Source: Alteromonadales bacterium alter-6D02 (lineage in GTDB: Bacteria; Pseudomonadota; Gammaproteobacteria; Enterobacterales; Psychrobiaceae). Taken from it: a stretch of DNA of 64,000 bases. Shown one piece after another: positions 37,821-47,267 of the stretch. A program made the position numbers and the translations under genes. The stretch spans positions 115,203 through 179,202 of the forward strand of contig PIZK01000008.1 in assembly GCA_002835545.1 (NCBI GenBank), written 5' to 3'. A model generated the notes under the pieces. The model searched no databases. It saw nothing but the letters and a program-made list of their open reading frames with translations, and had not been told where the DNA came from. Numbering within the stretch: position 1 is the stretch's first letter; every line of letters starts with the position of its first letter.

Positions 37821-39020
37821 TTATAAAATTACAGACAGCTGTAAACCTACGCCCACTTCATTATCACCGGCTTTTTGTGCGGTTAAATCAAGCTTAACCA
37901 CGTTAAATGGTGAGAAGCCAAGACCAACACTAACGAAATCGTCTTGCTCGCCTTCAAGGTCATGAGAGTAACCGAAACGTAGTTGCACCCAATCGAACCC
38001 GTTAAGCTCTAAGCCTGCGCGAACATATTGGCTATCAGGTTCTAGGCTTAAACCTTCTGGTGCATTTAAATCAATATCTGCTGCAACGGTTAGGAAATCA
38101 TTTTGATAGGCTGCGCCTAACTTGTACTCAGGGCCGACAACATATAATGGACGGCGGTTATTGTGTTCAACGGCTAAGAACTCATTCTCGATTAAGTTGC
38201 TTGCGGTGAAACCAATCGTCACGTTTTTGTAAACTTCCATTGATAAACCAATATCGATATTGAACTGCTCATCAGTCGTCTTAAAGTTATTGGCGTCAAA
38301 ATCGTCTTCATCAAAACTTTGTACACCAACAACGTAGTTAAACAGATCAACTTGTTGGAATTTTGGAGTGACACCCCAGTTAAACTTAGTGCCCTTGATT
38401 TCAGCTTCGCGGCCGTAAGAGAAGCCAATTTCACTAATCGCAGCGCCAACGACTTGTGCTTCAGAGTCTAGTTGGTCGAGCTCATCAGGTGTATTAGAAT
38501 TGGCGATGGTATTTACATCGGATTCAGCAATATCAACGTTTACTAACAAGTCAAACTCAGTATTGAAGTGAAGCCCCATACCACCATAGCGGTTTGGTGA
38601 AGCAATTGCTGCGGCAATGTTACCTTCGATCAAAGCGATGCTATCTAGGCGCGCTAAATCGGTCGCTAGGCGTGCTCGCGCGCGGGTAAGCTCTTCTGGA
38701 GATGGGAAACTACCAAATTCAGCTTGTTCTAATAGATTGGATAAATGATCAAAGCTATCTTGAAAGTTATCAATGTTATCCAGTAACTCACCTTTGTCTT
38801 GTACTTGGAAATTAATGCTTGGCAACATAATGCCAAAGTCATCTTCCGCTTTGGCTTGCTTAGCGATTAGCGATGGGTTGCTCAGGGTCGCCGACAAATA
38901 ATTTGATGAAGCAACTGACGTGCCGCCCATCGCATGAGAGCGGGTATCCGATGCAGCTAACACAGATGTAGCAACTAAACTAAGGCTTAAAGTAGTTAGA
39001 GGGAGTATTTTTTTTAACAT
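37821..39020 (-). CDS. TraF-like outer-membrane protein (chromosomal)
   Basis: A 399-residue exported protein (signal peptide KKILPLTTLSLSLVATSVLA) that resembles proteins annotated as conjugal transfer protein TraF (TraF_2 type) in marine gammaproteobacteria. The mature start SDTRSHAMGGTSVASSNYLS and NPSLIAKQ recall the FadL/OmpP1-like opening, and the rest is beta-rich and ends in VGLQLSVIL. No conjugation genes are nearby, so a true transfer role is unlikely; an outer-membrane barrel is the safer description. AAAGGTG precedes the ATG. Transcribed alone. Confidence 0.78.
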   Translation of the reverse strand: MLKKILPLTTLSLSLVATSVLAASDTRSHAMGGTSVASSNYLSATLSNPSLIAKQAKAEDDFGIMLPSINFQVQDKGELLDNIDNFQDSFDHLSNLLEQAEFGSFPSPEELTRARARLATDLARLDSIALIEGNIAAAIASPNRYGGMGLHFNTEFDLLVNVDIAESDVNTIANSNTPDELDQLDSEAQVVGAAISEIGFSYGREAEIKGTKFNWGVTPKFQQVDLFNYVVGVQSFDEDDFDANNFKTTDEQFNIDIGLSMEVYKNVTIGFTASNLIENEFLAVEHNNRRPLYVVGPEYKLGAAYQNDFLTVAADIDLNAPEGLSLEPDSQYVRAGLELNGFDWVQLRFGYSHDLEGEQDDFVSVGLGFSPFNVVKLDLTAQKAGDNEVGVGLQLSVIL

Positions 39021-39182
39021 AGCACCTTTCCATTATTTGGTGAGAGCGGTAAGAACTTTAATACTAGTTATGGTAACAGATAATTACAAATAGCCATATC
39101 CACCAATCGATGGAACTTTAGCTAACTGATGATTTTTTGATTTAACTTAAGATTCAATAGGGTGAGGAATAATGTAACTGGA

Positions 39183-41003
39183 CTAATTAAACTGATAGCT
39201 GCGGATCACATCGAGGAACGGGTCACCAAACTTCTCTAATTTACGTTCGCCAACCCCGTTAATTCGTAGCAGCTCGAATGGCGTTTGTGGTTGTTGCTCG
39301 GCCATTTCTGCCAGCGAAGCATCGTTAAATACCACATACGGTGGAACACCTTGCTCATCTGCAATTTTCTTACGTAATTTACGTAGTTTGGCAAATAACA
39401 CTTCATCGTAATCATAATCATCTTTACGAGAGCGATTGCTGGAGGTGCTCTTAGTGATGGCCTGTAATCGTGGTACGGCTAGTTCAATACGCTGTTCGCC
39501 TTTTAACGCTGCACGCGCGTCAGGGTTAAGAACTAATACTGAACTGCGGGTGATATCTTGGCGCAAATAACCGAGATGAATTAGCTGGCGGAAAATACTG
39601 AGCCAATACTCACTGCTATGCTCAACACCAATACCATAAGTACTTAGTTTATCGTGACCATACTCTAAAATACGTTGATTTTTAGAGCCGCGCAGTACAT
39701 CAATGACATAACCGACACCAAAGCTTTGTTTAACACGATAGACACAGGAGAGGGCTTTTTGCGCGACCACGGTGCCATCGAAATGTTTCGGTGGGTCGAG
39801 GCAAATATCGCAGTTACCGCACTTTTCAGTACCGTATTCACCGAAATAATGGAGTAACACTTGGCGACGACAGGTCTGAGCTTCGGCGAATGCAGCCATC
39901 GCATTCAGCTTTTGATGCTCAACTTGTTGCTGGGCTTCGTTATTGCCTTGTTCGATTAAAAAACGTACCTTACCAATATCGCTAGGATCGAATAACATTA
40001 CCGCTTCTGCGTTCATGCCATCACGTCCAGCGCGGCCCGTTTCTTGATAGTAGGACTCAATATTTTTAGGAATGTTATAGTGAATCACAAAGCGCACATC
40101 GGGTTTATCAATTCCCATCCCAAAAGCAACTGTGGCCACTACAATGTCGGTATCACCACGAATAAAACTTTCTTGCACGCTTTGTCGTTGGCTGTGCTCC
40201 ATACCACCATGATATGCCAGAACTGAATAATTCTGTTGCTGAAGCTTCAGTGCCGTTTCTTCCACTTGCTTACGCGTAGTACAGTAGATAATCCCGGAGT
40301 TCTCCGGTTGAGTTTTTAAATATTGTAATAACTGAGTGAAAGGTTTGTATTTTTCATACAAGGTATAACGAATATTAGGCCGATCAAAACTCGCCTGATG
40401 ATAAAACGGGTTGTTTAAATTCAAGCGCGATGAAATCTCTTGGCGTGTTGCATCATCAGCCGTTGCCGTTAATGCCATGATTGGCGGCTGGGGTAAAACG
40501 GACTTTATCTGGCCTAGACTTGCATATTCTGGCCTGAAATCATGACCCCATTGTGAAATACAATGCGCTTCATCAATCGCTATTAATGAAATGTGTAGCT
40601 GTTGAATGCGATCGAGAAAGCTTGGTAGCATCAGTCGCTCTGGCGCAACATAAATGAGTTTGAGTTCACCGTATTGCATCGCGTTAAGCACCGCGAGAGA
40701 CTCTTCTCTAGTTTGGCTTGAGTTGAGGTAAGCCGCATTTATTCCATTGGCCTGTAGTGTATCGACCTGATCTTTCATCAACGAAATTAATGGCGACACA
40801 ACAATGGTCAGCCCCGGCATTAATAATGCGGGGATTTGAAAGCATAATGACTTACCGCCGCCGGTTGGCATGATCACCAAACAGTCATTACCACTAACGG
40901 CATGATTGATTATATCAAGCTGTCCCGCACGAAACTCACTATAACCAAATACTTGGCTAAGTATTTGTTGTGGAGAAGATAATTGTGCAGAAGGTGAGGA
41001 CAC
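39183..41003 (-). CDS. recQ: ATP-dependent DNA helicase RecQ
   Basis: RecQ is a 3'-5' helicase of the RecF recombination pathway. The 606-residue protein has Walker A MPTGGGKSLCFQ (K51), the DEAH box in AIDEAHCISQWGHDFRPEY, motif VI GRAGRDG, a zinc-binding CRRQVLLHYFGE...CGNCDICLDPP region, a winged helix and a C-terminal HRDC domain. Start is GTG. It is divergent from yigI, the neighbour also seen in E. coli. Confidence 0.96.
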   Translation of the reverse strand: MSSPSAQLSSPQQILSQVFGYSEFRAGQLDIINHAVSGNDCLVIMPTGGGKSLCFQIPALLMPGLTIVVSPLISLMKDQVDTLQANGINAAYLNSSQTREESLAVLNAMQYGELKLIYVAPERLMLPSFLDRIQQLHISLIAIDEAHCISQWGHDFRPEYASLGQIKSVLPQPPIMALTATADDATRQEISSRLNLNNPFYHQASFDRPNIRYTLYEKYKPFTQLLQYLKTQPENSGIIYCTTRKQVEETALKLQQQNYSVLAYHGGMEHSQRQSVQESFIRGDTDIVVATVAFGMGIDKPDVRFVIHYNIPKNIESYYQETGRAGRDGMNAEAVMLFDPSDIGKVRFLIEQGNNEAQQQVEHQKLNAMAAFAEAQTCRRQVLLHYFGEYGTEKCGNCDICLDPPKHFDGTVVAQKALSCVYRVKQSFGVGYVIDVLRGSKNQRILEYGHDKLSTYGIGVEHSSEYWLSIFRQLIHLGYLRQDITRSSVLVLNPDARAALKGEQRIELAVPRLQAITKSTSSNRSRKDDYDYDEVLFAKLRKLRKKIADEQGVPPYVVFNDASLAEMAEQQPQTPFELLRINGVGERKLEKFGDPFLDVIRSYQFN

Positions 41004-41139
41004 TGTAATCGCAACTTATTTTGAGTCTTAAATAATGTGTGTAGTGTAATGCACAGGGCAACAATTGTCTCATTAAAATGCTTGTTTAAATTGTTTGTAT
41101 TGCTTTAGACTGAAGCTATTCATTTAACGAGGGACAATC

Positions 41140-41607
41140 ATGGAACAAGTGCTTACTTCGACTCAAATTCGCCAAACAATCGCTGAAGTGTTCCAGCAAA
41201 ACATGCCGTTCCATCAACTTATCGGCTTGAAAATCAACCACTATACTGCTGATAGTGTAGAGTTAAGTATTCAAATGAAACCCGAATTAGTGGGTAATCC
41301 TATCCATGGTATTTTGCATGGCGGTGTGACAGCGACCATTCTTGACGTCGCGGGTGGCATGATGGTATTCGCTCAGGTGATTGAGAACATGGAGCACATA
41401 ACCGAGCAAACAGTCACTCAACGTTTGCAAAATCTAGGCACTATTGACCTGCGCATTGATTACCTCAGGCCGGGTCGTGGCCAAGAATTTATTGCAACCG
41501 CAACGGTGATTAGGGCGGGTAATAAAGTGGCTGTGGCGCGGATGGAACTACATAATGAACAAGGTGAGCATATCGCATTTGGCACAGGAACTTACCTCGT
41601 GGGCTAG
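41140..41607 (+). CDS. yigI: YigI family hot-dog thioesterase
   Basis: A 155-residue hot-dog fold acyl-CoA thioesterase of the YigI/PaaI group. ILHGGVTATILDVAGGMMVF carries the active-site helix, followed by LRIDYLRPGRGQEF and AGNKVAVARMELHNEQGE, all very close to E. coli YigI. GAGGGA lies upstream of the ATG. Divergent from recQ. Confidence 0.93.
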   Translation: MEQVLTSTQIRQTIAEVFQQNMPFHQLIGLKINHYTADSVELSIQMKPELVGNPIHGILHGGVTATILDVAGGMMVFAQVIENMEHITEQTVTQRLQNLGTIDLRIDYLRPGRGQEFIATATVIRAGNKVAVARMELHNEQGEHIAFGTGTYLVG

Positions 41608-41678
41608 TGCTCCAAACTTGAAGTACATTAGTAATATGTTATATTAATACCCTTGTTTTTCAAGTCTTAGAGCCTGTC

Positions 41679-42422
41679 ATTATTTCCCGTTTAGCCGTCT
41701 GTGTCATTGCCATTTTTAGTTGCTTTATTAACGCGGCTAGAGCACAAACGATCAAGGTTGTCACAGAGCATCTGAGCCCATTTCAAATAGTAAAAAATAA
41801 CGGTAATCTTGACGGTTACTCTGTGGATGTCATATCTCAATTGTTTGCGCTCACTCAAGACACGCCTCAAACACAGGTATTACCTTGGGCGCGCGCTTAT
41901 AAAACGGCGCTCACTGAGCCCAATGTACTGATTTACTCATTAATTCGTAATAGAGAGCGCGAAGATAAGTTTCATTGGGTAGGGCAGTTAACTACTCAGC
42001 GTATTTATATTTGGGGGTTACGTTCAAAGTTTCCCCAGCCTTTCGACTCCATCGAGCAAGCAAAAGAGTATCGTATTAGTACCCCTCAAGCTTACACGAC
42101 CGCTGCTTACTTAGAGCGTAATGATTTTAAGCATGTATATCTTACGGGGCAATACGAACAAAACATCGGCATGTTGCTTAAAGACAGAATTGACTTAATT
42201 ATTTCCTCGCCTGTGGTATTACACGAGCTAGCAAAAAAGAAGTTAATCGATTCTTCACAACTGGTTCCATTGATTGAGGTGACAGAGCTAGAAAGTAATG
42301 TCTATGTTGCATTAAGCAAAGGCAGCGATTCGGCATTAGTCTCTCGCTACCAGAAGCAATTTGAGCGTCTTGTCACCTTGCCTATCTTTGAACAAATTAA
42401 AGCGAAATGGCAAGTCGATTAG
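41679..42422 (+). CDS. Periplasmic solute-binding family 3 protein with non-standard start codon
   Basis: The product (about 247 residues) resembles small extracellular solute-binding proteins of family 3, with TIKVVTEHLSPFQIVKNN, DGYSVDVISQLFA, VLPWARAYKTAL, SPVVLHELAKK and YVALSKGSDSAL. The frame includes a convincing signal peptide (SRLAVCVIAIFSCFINAARA) that begins at 41685, yet between the upstream in-frame stop (41619-41621) and GTG 41823 there is no ATG, GTG or TTG. Translation from 41823 would lose the signal peptide and first strand. The likely start is therefore one of two ATT codons (41679 or 41682), or the start codon has been lost and the gene is decaying. The ligand is unknown; no transporter is nearby. 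Confidence 0.72.
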   Translation: MISRLAVCVIAIFSCFINAARAQTIKVVTEHLSPFQIVKNNGNLDGYSVDVISQLFALTQDTPQTQVLPWARAYKTALTEPNVLIYSLIRNREREDKFHWVGQLTTQRIYIWGLRSKFPQPFDSIEQAKEYRISTPQAYTTAAYLERNDFKHVYLTGQYEQNIGMLLKDRIDLIISSPVVLHELAKKKLIDSSQLVPLIEVTELESNVYVALSKGSDSALVSRYQKQFERLVTLPIFEQIKAKWQVD

Positions 42423-42425
42423 TCG

Positions 42426-43481
42426 TTACTCGCCAATTTCTTGCTTGGCTTGAATAAAGCTAGCCACTAATGCGCTTAGGCCTTGGCCAACATCACTATT
42501 ACCAGCGTCAATGCCTGCTGGGTGTTGAATTGGTGCACCTTCTGCTAAATGTAAGTAACAGCTTTGTTCGATGCTTGCCATGGCATGTACATAAAATTGT
42601 GCGTCGGCTAAATCAACCCCCGCGTTGGTATAGGCGCTGGCAGGCATAAAGGAAATGCTATCAACATCTAGCTCAACCCCAATTGGTTTATTGCCATCAC
42701 TTAAATAACATTGCGCATCTTGCAGCGCTTGCGCCAGAGTCATCTCGCGGCGTACATAAATTTGTTGGTAACTAATAAATGGAAAGTGTTTACTATTTAA
42801 GCTGGCAATATTCGCTGCCGAGTTCTTTAACTCATGCATGCCTAACGAAAAATAACGGCCTAAATAGCCCTGCTCAGCGGCATAGTTAAAACCATTACCG
42901 CTATGACGGCCTTCCAGTGCTCTAAAGTCGGTGTGTGGGTCAAGGTTAATCGCGCTAATCGCAGTGCCCTTGGCTTGACTCGTTCCCTGTAAGATCGGAA
43001 AAGCGTTGTTATGACCGCCGCCGATAACGATAGGATATAAACCCTGCTCGACGATCGTTTTAATCACGGGTGCTAAGCGTTGATCTAACGTGCCGACATG
43101 TTGACGAATAGTGGCTAGATCATCATCGTTATTAAGCTCAAGCGACTTGCTTTGTTGCTGTAAATCATCACAGTGGATATGACCTAATAGGGCAATCTCA
43201 TTAGCGCGGATAAAATCATTTTGCTGTAAGTTAACAAAGCGCGACAAGAAAGCAGCCCAGCCTTTATCAGCTCCACCGCGACCTAAATTAGCCCTAGGAC
43301 CAATATCTTCCGGCACACCAAGTAATACAAAACGTATGCCTTTTTTGGCGAGCTTAGCTAAGCCGCCACTTAACTCACCTTGTGGTAGCAACTGCAGCTG
43401 CTCACCAACTTTGCACTCGCCAGGGCGGGTCGCTAAATACTGATTAAGGTAAGGTTGATCGGCAACAACAAGAGTTTTCAT
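42426..43481 (-). CDS. Arginase/formimidoylglutamase family hydrolase
   Basis: A 351-residue ureohydrolase-fold protein. Metal-binding blocks are recognisable: IVIGGGHNN (usually GGDHS), NLDPHTDFR (usually DAHxD) and GVELDVDSISF (usually SxDxDxxDP). The substitutions relative to arginase resemble those in formimidoylglutamase-like proteins from marine gammaproteobacteria. No histidine-utilisation genes are nearby, so the substrate is uncertain. It converges on the solute-binding gene with 3 nt between stops, and is downstream of rraA on the same strand. Confidence 0.82.
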   Translation of the reverse strand: MKTLVVADQPYLNQYLATRPGECKVGEQLQLLPQGELSGGLAKLAKKGIRFVLLGVPEDIGPRANLGRGGADKGWAAFLSRFVNLQQNDFIRANEIALLGHIHCDDLQQQSKSLELNNDDDLATIRQHVGTLDQRLAPVIKTIVEQGLYPIVIGGGHNNAFPILQGTSQAKGTAISAINLDPHTDFRALEGRHSGNGFNYAAEQGYLGRYFSLGMHELKNSAANIASLNSKHFPFISYQQIYVRREMTLAQALQDAQCYLSDGNKPIGVELDVDSISFMPASAYTNAGVDLADAQFYVHAMASIEQSCYLHLAEGAPIQHPAGIDAGNSDVGQGLSALVASFIQAKQEIGE

Positions 43482-43581
43482 AAATAAATACTTCTAGACA
43501 ATAAAACAATGGGGATGGGGAGTGATTATAAAGCAAGTTAGGCAAGTTTAATTGCCTAACTGATGATTAGTTTACGAGTAA

Positions 43582-44067
43582 CTACTCAATATCAAGCGGT
43601 TCTGGCGAGAGGATAATGCCGGTAGAGTCAGCATAAACATGATCTTCAGGTAGGAAAGTCACGCCACCGAAGTTCACTGGAATGTCGGCATCACCATCAT
43701 TACTATCACTGGCTAATACAGGAATCGAGGCTAACGCCTGAATGCCAATATCTAATTCATCGACTAAATCAACATCACGAATGCAGCCAAATACAATAAT
43801 TCCTTCCCAGCCATTTTCGAGTGCAATTTCAGCGAGCTCAAAATCGACTAAGGCACGGCGTAGTGAACCGCCGCCATCAATCACCAGCACTTTACCTTCA
43901 CCATTGCGCTGAAGCACATCTCGAACCTGTCCATTTGCCTCATGACATTTTACCGTGGTGACTTCACCACCAAATGAGTTAGTGCCGCCAAAATTGGCAA
44001 ACATTGGCTCGACCACATCAACACTTTCTAGATAAATATCACATAGTTCAGATGTATTATATTGCAT
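43582..44067 (-). CDS. rraA: Ribonuclease E activity regulator RraA
   Basis: RraA binds RNase E and RNA helicases and inhibits RNA decay in E. coli. The 161-residue protein has [14 protein letters not shown] at the start, [52 protein letters not shown] and [20 protein letters not shown], all typical. CGGAGAA lies upstream of the ATG. It is an intact trimeric-type RraA. Confidence 0.95.
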   Translation of the reverse strand: MQYNTSELCDIYLESVDVVEPMFANFGGTNSFGGEVTTVKCHEANGQVRDVLQRNGEGKVLVIDGGGSLRRALVDFELAEIALENGWEGIIVFGCIRDVDLVDELDIGIQALASIPVLASDSNDGDADIPVNFGGVTFLPEDHVYADSTGIILSPEPLDIE

Positions 44068-44268
44068 GCTATTCTCCGCTTGGGTATATGTTCAATACTA
44101 GACTAAGTATCGAATAAGTGAAGCATTATTTTCATTGATGTAGGGCACGTTTCTGCGCTTTAATTTGAGCTGTTACGCAATTTTCATCATCGTTAGTGTT
44201 ACGACTCAGGTGCATTGGTTAGACTGGTTTTGATACTAATAATAATTAATGAACTAGAAGGTGGCAAG

Positions 44269-44517
44269 ATGGATGAGATGAATGCGGTTGAGTGGTTTGG
44301 AATTTTCGCATCGGTGATCATAGCCTACTCCTTAACCCTTAAAGATTTAATGAAGCTACGGAGCTGGAATTTACTCGGTGCATCACTGTTATCAGTATAT
44401 GGCGGTTTAATTGGTTCTATGCCGGTGCTATTACTGAATGCTTTTATCGCGTTAACGAATATCTATTACCTAGTACAAATGCGCAAGGCGAGCCGTGAGC
44501 CACAGGCTGAAGAGTAA
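44269..44517 (+). CDS. Small YgjV-like inner-membrane protein
   Basis: An 82-residue membrane protein with two to three hydrophobic segments (WFGIFASVIIAYSLTL; LLGASLLSVYGGLIGSMPVLLLNAFIALTNIYYL) and a conserved-looking KLRSWN between them, resembling short YgjV-type inner-membrane proteins. The start is set at ATG 44269 because AAGGTGG lies just upstream; in-frame codons continue to 44215 but give an unlikely extension. Function unknown. Confidence 0.72.
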   Translation: MDEMNAVEWFGIFASVIIAYSLTLKDLMKLRSWNLLGASLLSVYGGLIGSMPVLLLNAFIALTNIYYLVQMRKASREPQAEE

Positions 44518-44567
44518 AACGTCATCATATTAATATGACGATGTTGAGTATGTTGGAAAGCCAACTT

Positions 44568-45250
44568 GTCGCCCTGATAATGTGGAGTGCCTCACCTCGT
44601 CGTCCTGAAAGTGTTTAATTCAGGATCTCGCTTTCGTTGTTAAGGAGAGATTCCGGCAAACAACATGCAGGAACGACAACGATGTGGAGTGCCTCACCTT
44701 ACCCTCGTCGTCCTGAAAGGGTTTAATTCAGGATCTCGCTTTTGTTGTTAAGGAGAGATTCCGGCTAACAACATGCCGGAACGACAATGATGTGGAGTAC
44801 CTCACCTTACCCTCGTCGTCCTGAAAGTGTTTAATTCAGGATCTCGTTTTTGTTGTTTAAGGAGAGATTCCGGCTAACACCATGCCGGAACGACAATGAT
44901 GTGAGGTGCCTCACCTTACCCTCGTCGTCCTGAAAGTGTTTAATTCAGGATCTCGCTTTTGTTGTTAAGGAGAGATTCCGGCTAACAGCATGCCGGAACG
45001 ATAATGATGTGAGGTGCCTCACCTCGTCGTCCTGAAAGTGTTTAATTCAGGATCTCGTTTTTGTTGTTCAAGGAGAGATTCCGGCTAACAACATGCCGGA
45101 ACGACAACGATGTGGAGTGCCTCACCTTGTCGTCCTGATGATGTGAGGTGCCTGACCTCGTCGTCCTGAAAGTGTTTAATTCAGGGTCTCGCTTTTGTTG
45201 TTAAGGAGAGATTCCGGCTAACAGCATGCCGGAACGACGGTGTAGGGCCT
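44568..45250. repeat. Large tandem composite palindromic repeat array, six full copies plus fragments
   Basis: Full units begin CGTCGTCCTG at 44598, 44706, 44814, 44923, 45025 and 45159 (steps 108, 108, 109, 102 and 134). Cut-down fragments start near 44568 and 45128. Each unit is CCTGAAAG...TTCAGG, a linker with GTTGTTAAGGAGAG, then ATTCCGGC...GCCGGAA, then a locus-specific spacer containing GTGAGGTGCCTCACC or GTGGAGTGCCTCACC, itself palindromic. The array fills the gap between convergent genes and is the biggest in the window. Confidence 0.93.
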
Positions 45251-45292
45251 GCCTAAATGACGATGTGGGAGCTGTCGGAAAAACGTTGTTGT

Positions 45293-45682
45293 TCAATACA
45301 GCACTTGCGCGCTAATGGTATTGTTACGCCATTGTTGTGCGGCTTTAAAGCGCGCAAGGTAATCACACCACAAACTATCTTGCTCTTGGCATAACTTCAA
45401 TAAGTAATGTGGCTCAAATATGCCGCTAAAATGTCCATCATCAAAGGTGATAGTGAGTCCGCCTTTAGGCAAGTGAGTCATCTTGTCAACTCTAACAAAG
45501 GCTTTATCTGTTACCAGTCGTGGTTGTTGGTGTCCATCAGGGACTTTACAAGCCATGGGTGAATAAATTCGTAATAGCTCAAATGAAATAAAGTGATTAG
45601 AGTTATCATCAAAGCAAACCTTTACAAGTGAAGAATCACAATGAAGTTGTGCATCAGTAATTGATATCATAGTTAGCGCCAT
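45293..45682 (-). CDS. DUF971 (GBBH-like N-terminal) domain protein
   Basis: A 129-residue protein with the DUF971 fold found at the N-terminus of gamma-butyrobetaine hydroxylase and as stand-alone proteins. Visible are VKVCFDDNSNHFISFELLRIYSP, LTITFDDGHFSGIFEPHYLLKLC and a conserved WCDYLARF. In Shewanella-like genomes a DUF971 gene commonly follows hslVU, and it lies downstream of hslU here. A role in metal or cofactor handling has been suggested for such domains but nothing specific is visible. ATG 45670 is an alternative start. Confidence 0.85.
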   Translation of the reverse strand: MALTMISITDAQLHCDSSLVKVCFDDNSNHFISFELLRIYSPMACKVPDGHQQPRLVTDKAFVRVDKMTHLPKGGLTITFDDGHFSGIFEPHYLLKLCQEQDSLWCDYLARFKAAQQWRNNTISAQVLY

Positions 45683-45694
45683 TCCGTTGTTGTA

Positions 45695-45840
45695 ATACCA
45701 ATTGCATTAAATATTTGCCCACTTGTGCCAGTTAAAATAAGCTGGAACGGCGTTGCTTTCAATCCCAATAGTCAGCTATTAGTCAATCGAGCGCCTTTTC
45801 CCAAGGAACAACAAGACCACTCACTTAATGTATTTAGTAT
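45695..45840. mobile_element. MITE-like element with imperfect terminal inverted repeats
   Basis: The left end ataccaattgcattaa (45695-45710) and right end ttaatgtatttagtat (45825-45840) are inverted copies matching at 13 of 16 positions and bounding 146 bp of non-coding sequence. It lies between the DUF971 gene and the hslU terminator. The ATACCAAT terminus also appears at 4124 and near 17392. No transposase is present, as expected for a miniature element. No clear target-site duplication was identified by eye. Confidence 0.6.
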
Positions 45841-45875
45841 AAGAATGATAGAGCAATCATCAATAAAAAGGCAAT

Positions 45876-45904
45876 AAAAAAGCAGGGCGAACCCTGCTTT
45901 TTAT
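45876..45904 (-). terminator. Rho-independent terminator after hslU
   Basis: aaaaagcaggg/ccctgcttttt stem with a 4-nt cgaa loop; the minus-strand 3' side ends in a run of T. It lies 25 nt after the hslU stop codon. Confidence 0.92.
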
Positions 45905-45928
45905 TATTATTTGTTAATGTAGCTGTAA

Positions 45929-47257
45929 TTATAAAATGAAGCGGCTTAAGTCTTCATTCTCAATTAAATCACCTAAATACTTATCAACATAAGCAGCATC
46001 AATGCTAATGCTCTCACCACTGCGATCAGAAGCGTGGTATGAAATCTCTTCCATTAAACACTCTAATACCGTGTGTAGGCGACGTGCACCGATGTTCTCA
46101 GTACGCTCATTTACTTGCCACGCGGCTTCAGCAATGCGCTTAATGCCATCTTCGGTAAACTCAACGTTCACGCCTTCGGTGGCTAATAATGCTTTGTGTT
46201 GCTCAGTTAGCGATGCATTCGGCTCAGTTAAAATACGAATAAAGTCATCGCTTGAAAGCGCGCTTAATTCAACACGAATTGGTAAACGACCTTGTAGCTC
46301 AGGGATTAAATCCGATGGCTTGGCCACTTGGAAAGCACCTGAAGTAATAAACAAGATATGATCGGTTTTGATCATGCCGTGCTTGGTTGAAACTGTACAA
46401 CCTTCGATTAATGGAAGTAAATCACGTTGCACGCCTTCACGTGATACGTCTGGACCTGACGCTTCACCGCGCTTACAAATCTTATCGATTTCATCGATAA
46501 ATACGATGCCGTTCTGCTCAGCCATTTCAATAGCTTGGTCTTTCAAATCTTCTTGATTAACTAATTTAGCAGCTTCTTCTTCCTGCGCTAGTTTTAACGC
46601 ATCTTTAATCTTTAACTTACGCTTTTTGCTTGGCGTGGTGTTCAGGTTTTGGAACATGCCTTGCAATTGATTGGTCATTTCTTCCATGCCCGGAGGAGCC
46701 ATGATTTCAACACCCACTTGCGGTGAGGCAATGTCCATTTCGACTTCTTTATCATCAAGCTGGCCTTCACGTAATTTCTTACGGAATACTTGGCGCGTGC
46801 CACTATCTGTTTTGTTTGGCTCTTCGTCAAAACCGCCACGTGCTGGTGGTAATAAAGCATCTAAAATACGTTCTTCAGCGGCTTCTTCCGCGGCAAAGCG
46901 TACTTTACTCATTTGTTGTTCACGAGTGATTTTTAATGCCACATCAGCTAAATCACGAATGATTTGGTCAACTTCTTTACCAACATAACCTACTTCAGTG
47001 AACTTAGTCGCTTCAACTTTAATAAAAGGCGCATTAGCCAGTTTGGCTAAACGACGAGCGATTTCAGTTTTACCAACACCCGTTGGACCAATCATTAAGA
47101 TATTTTTTGGCGTAACTTCTTGGCGCAGCTCATCGTTAAGCTGCATCCGACGCCAGCGGTTACGCAGTGCAATAGAAACAGCGCGTTTAGCATCGCTTTG
47201 ACCAATAATGTGTGCATCTAATTCTGATACGATTTCTCTTGGAGTCATTTGTGACAT
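45929..47257 (-). CDS. hslU: ATP-dependent protease ATPase subunit HslU
   Basis: HslU is the AAA+ unfoldase that feeds substrates to the HslV peptidase. The 442-residue protein has Walker [16 protein letters not shown], Walker [12 protein letters not shown], the pore motif region GYVG ([11 protein letters not shown]), [11 protein letters not shown] sensor 2 and the C-terminal tail EDLSRFIL that docks into HslV. The intermediate domain (about 110-240) is acidic and normal in length. It lies 10 nt after hslV in one operon. Confidence 0.97.
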   Translation of the reverse strand: MSQMTPREIVSELDAHIIGQSDAKRAVSIALRNRWRRMQLNDELRQEVTPKNILMIGPTGVGKTEIARRLAKLANAPFIKVEATKFTEVGYVGKEVDQIIRDLADVALKITREQQMSKVRFAAEEAAEERILDALLPPARGGFDEEPNKTDSGTRQVFRKKLREGQLDDKEVEMDIASPQVGVEIMAPPGMEEMTNQLQGMFQNLNTTPSKKRKLKIKDALKLAQEEEAAKLVNQEDLKDQAIEMAEQNGIVFIDEIDKICKRGEASGPDVSREGVQRDLLPLIEGCTVSTKHGMIKTDHILFITSGAFQVAKPSDLIPELQGRLPIRVELSALSSDDFIRILTEPNASLTEQHKALLATEGVNVEFTEDGIKRIAEAAWQVNERTENIGARRLHTVLECLMEEISYHASDRSGESISIDAAYVDKYLGDLIENEDLSRFIL

Positions 47258-47267
47258 AGGATTCTCT

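Noticed and set aside
37821..39020. Remnant of a conjugative element, based on resemblance to TraF-annotated proteins
   Set aside because: The protein has a full signal peptide and barrel-like sequence, no other transfer genes are near, and such chromosomal relatives are common in marine gammaproteobacteria.
42426..43481. Assignment of the arginase-family gene as hutG
   Set aside because: The family fits, but no other histidine-utilisation genes are nearby and metal-binding motifs deviate from the consensus, so the symbol was withheld.
44598..45240. Regularly spaced repeats considered as a CRISPR array
   Set aside because: Spacers are nearly identical to each other, units are over 100 bp with two palindromes each and no cas genes are nearby. 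This is a REP/BIME-like array.
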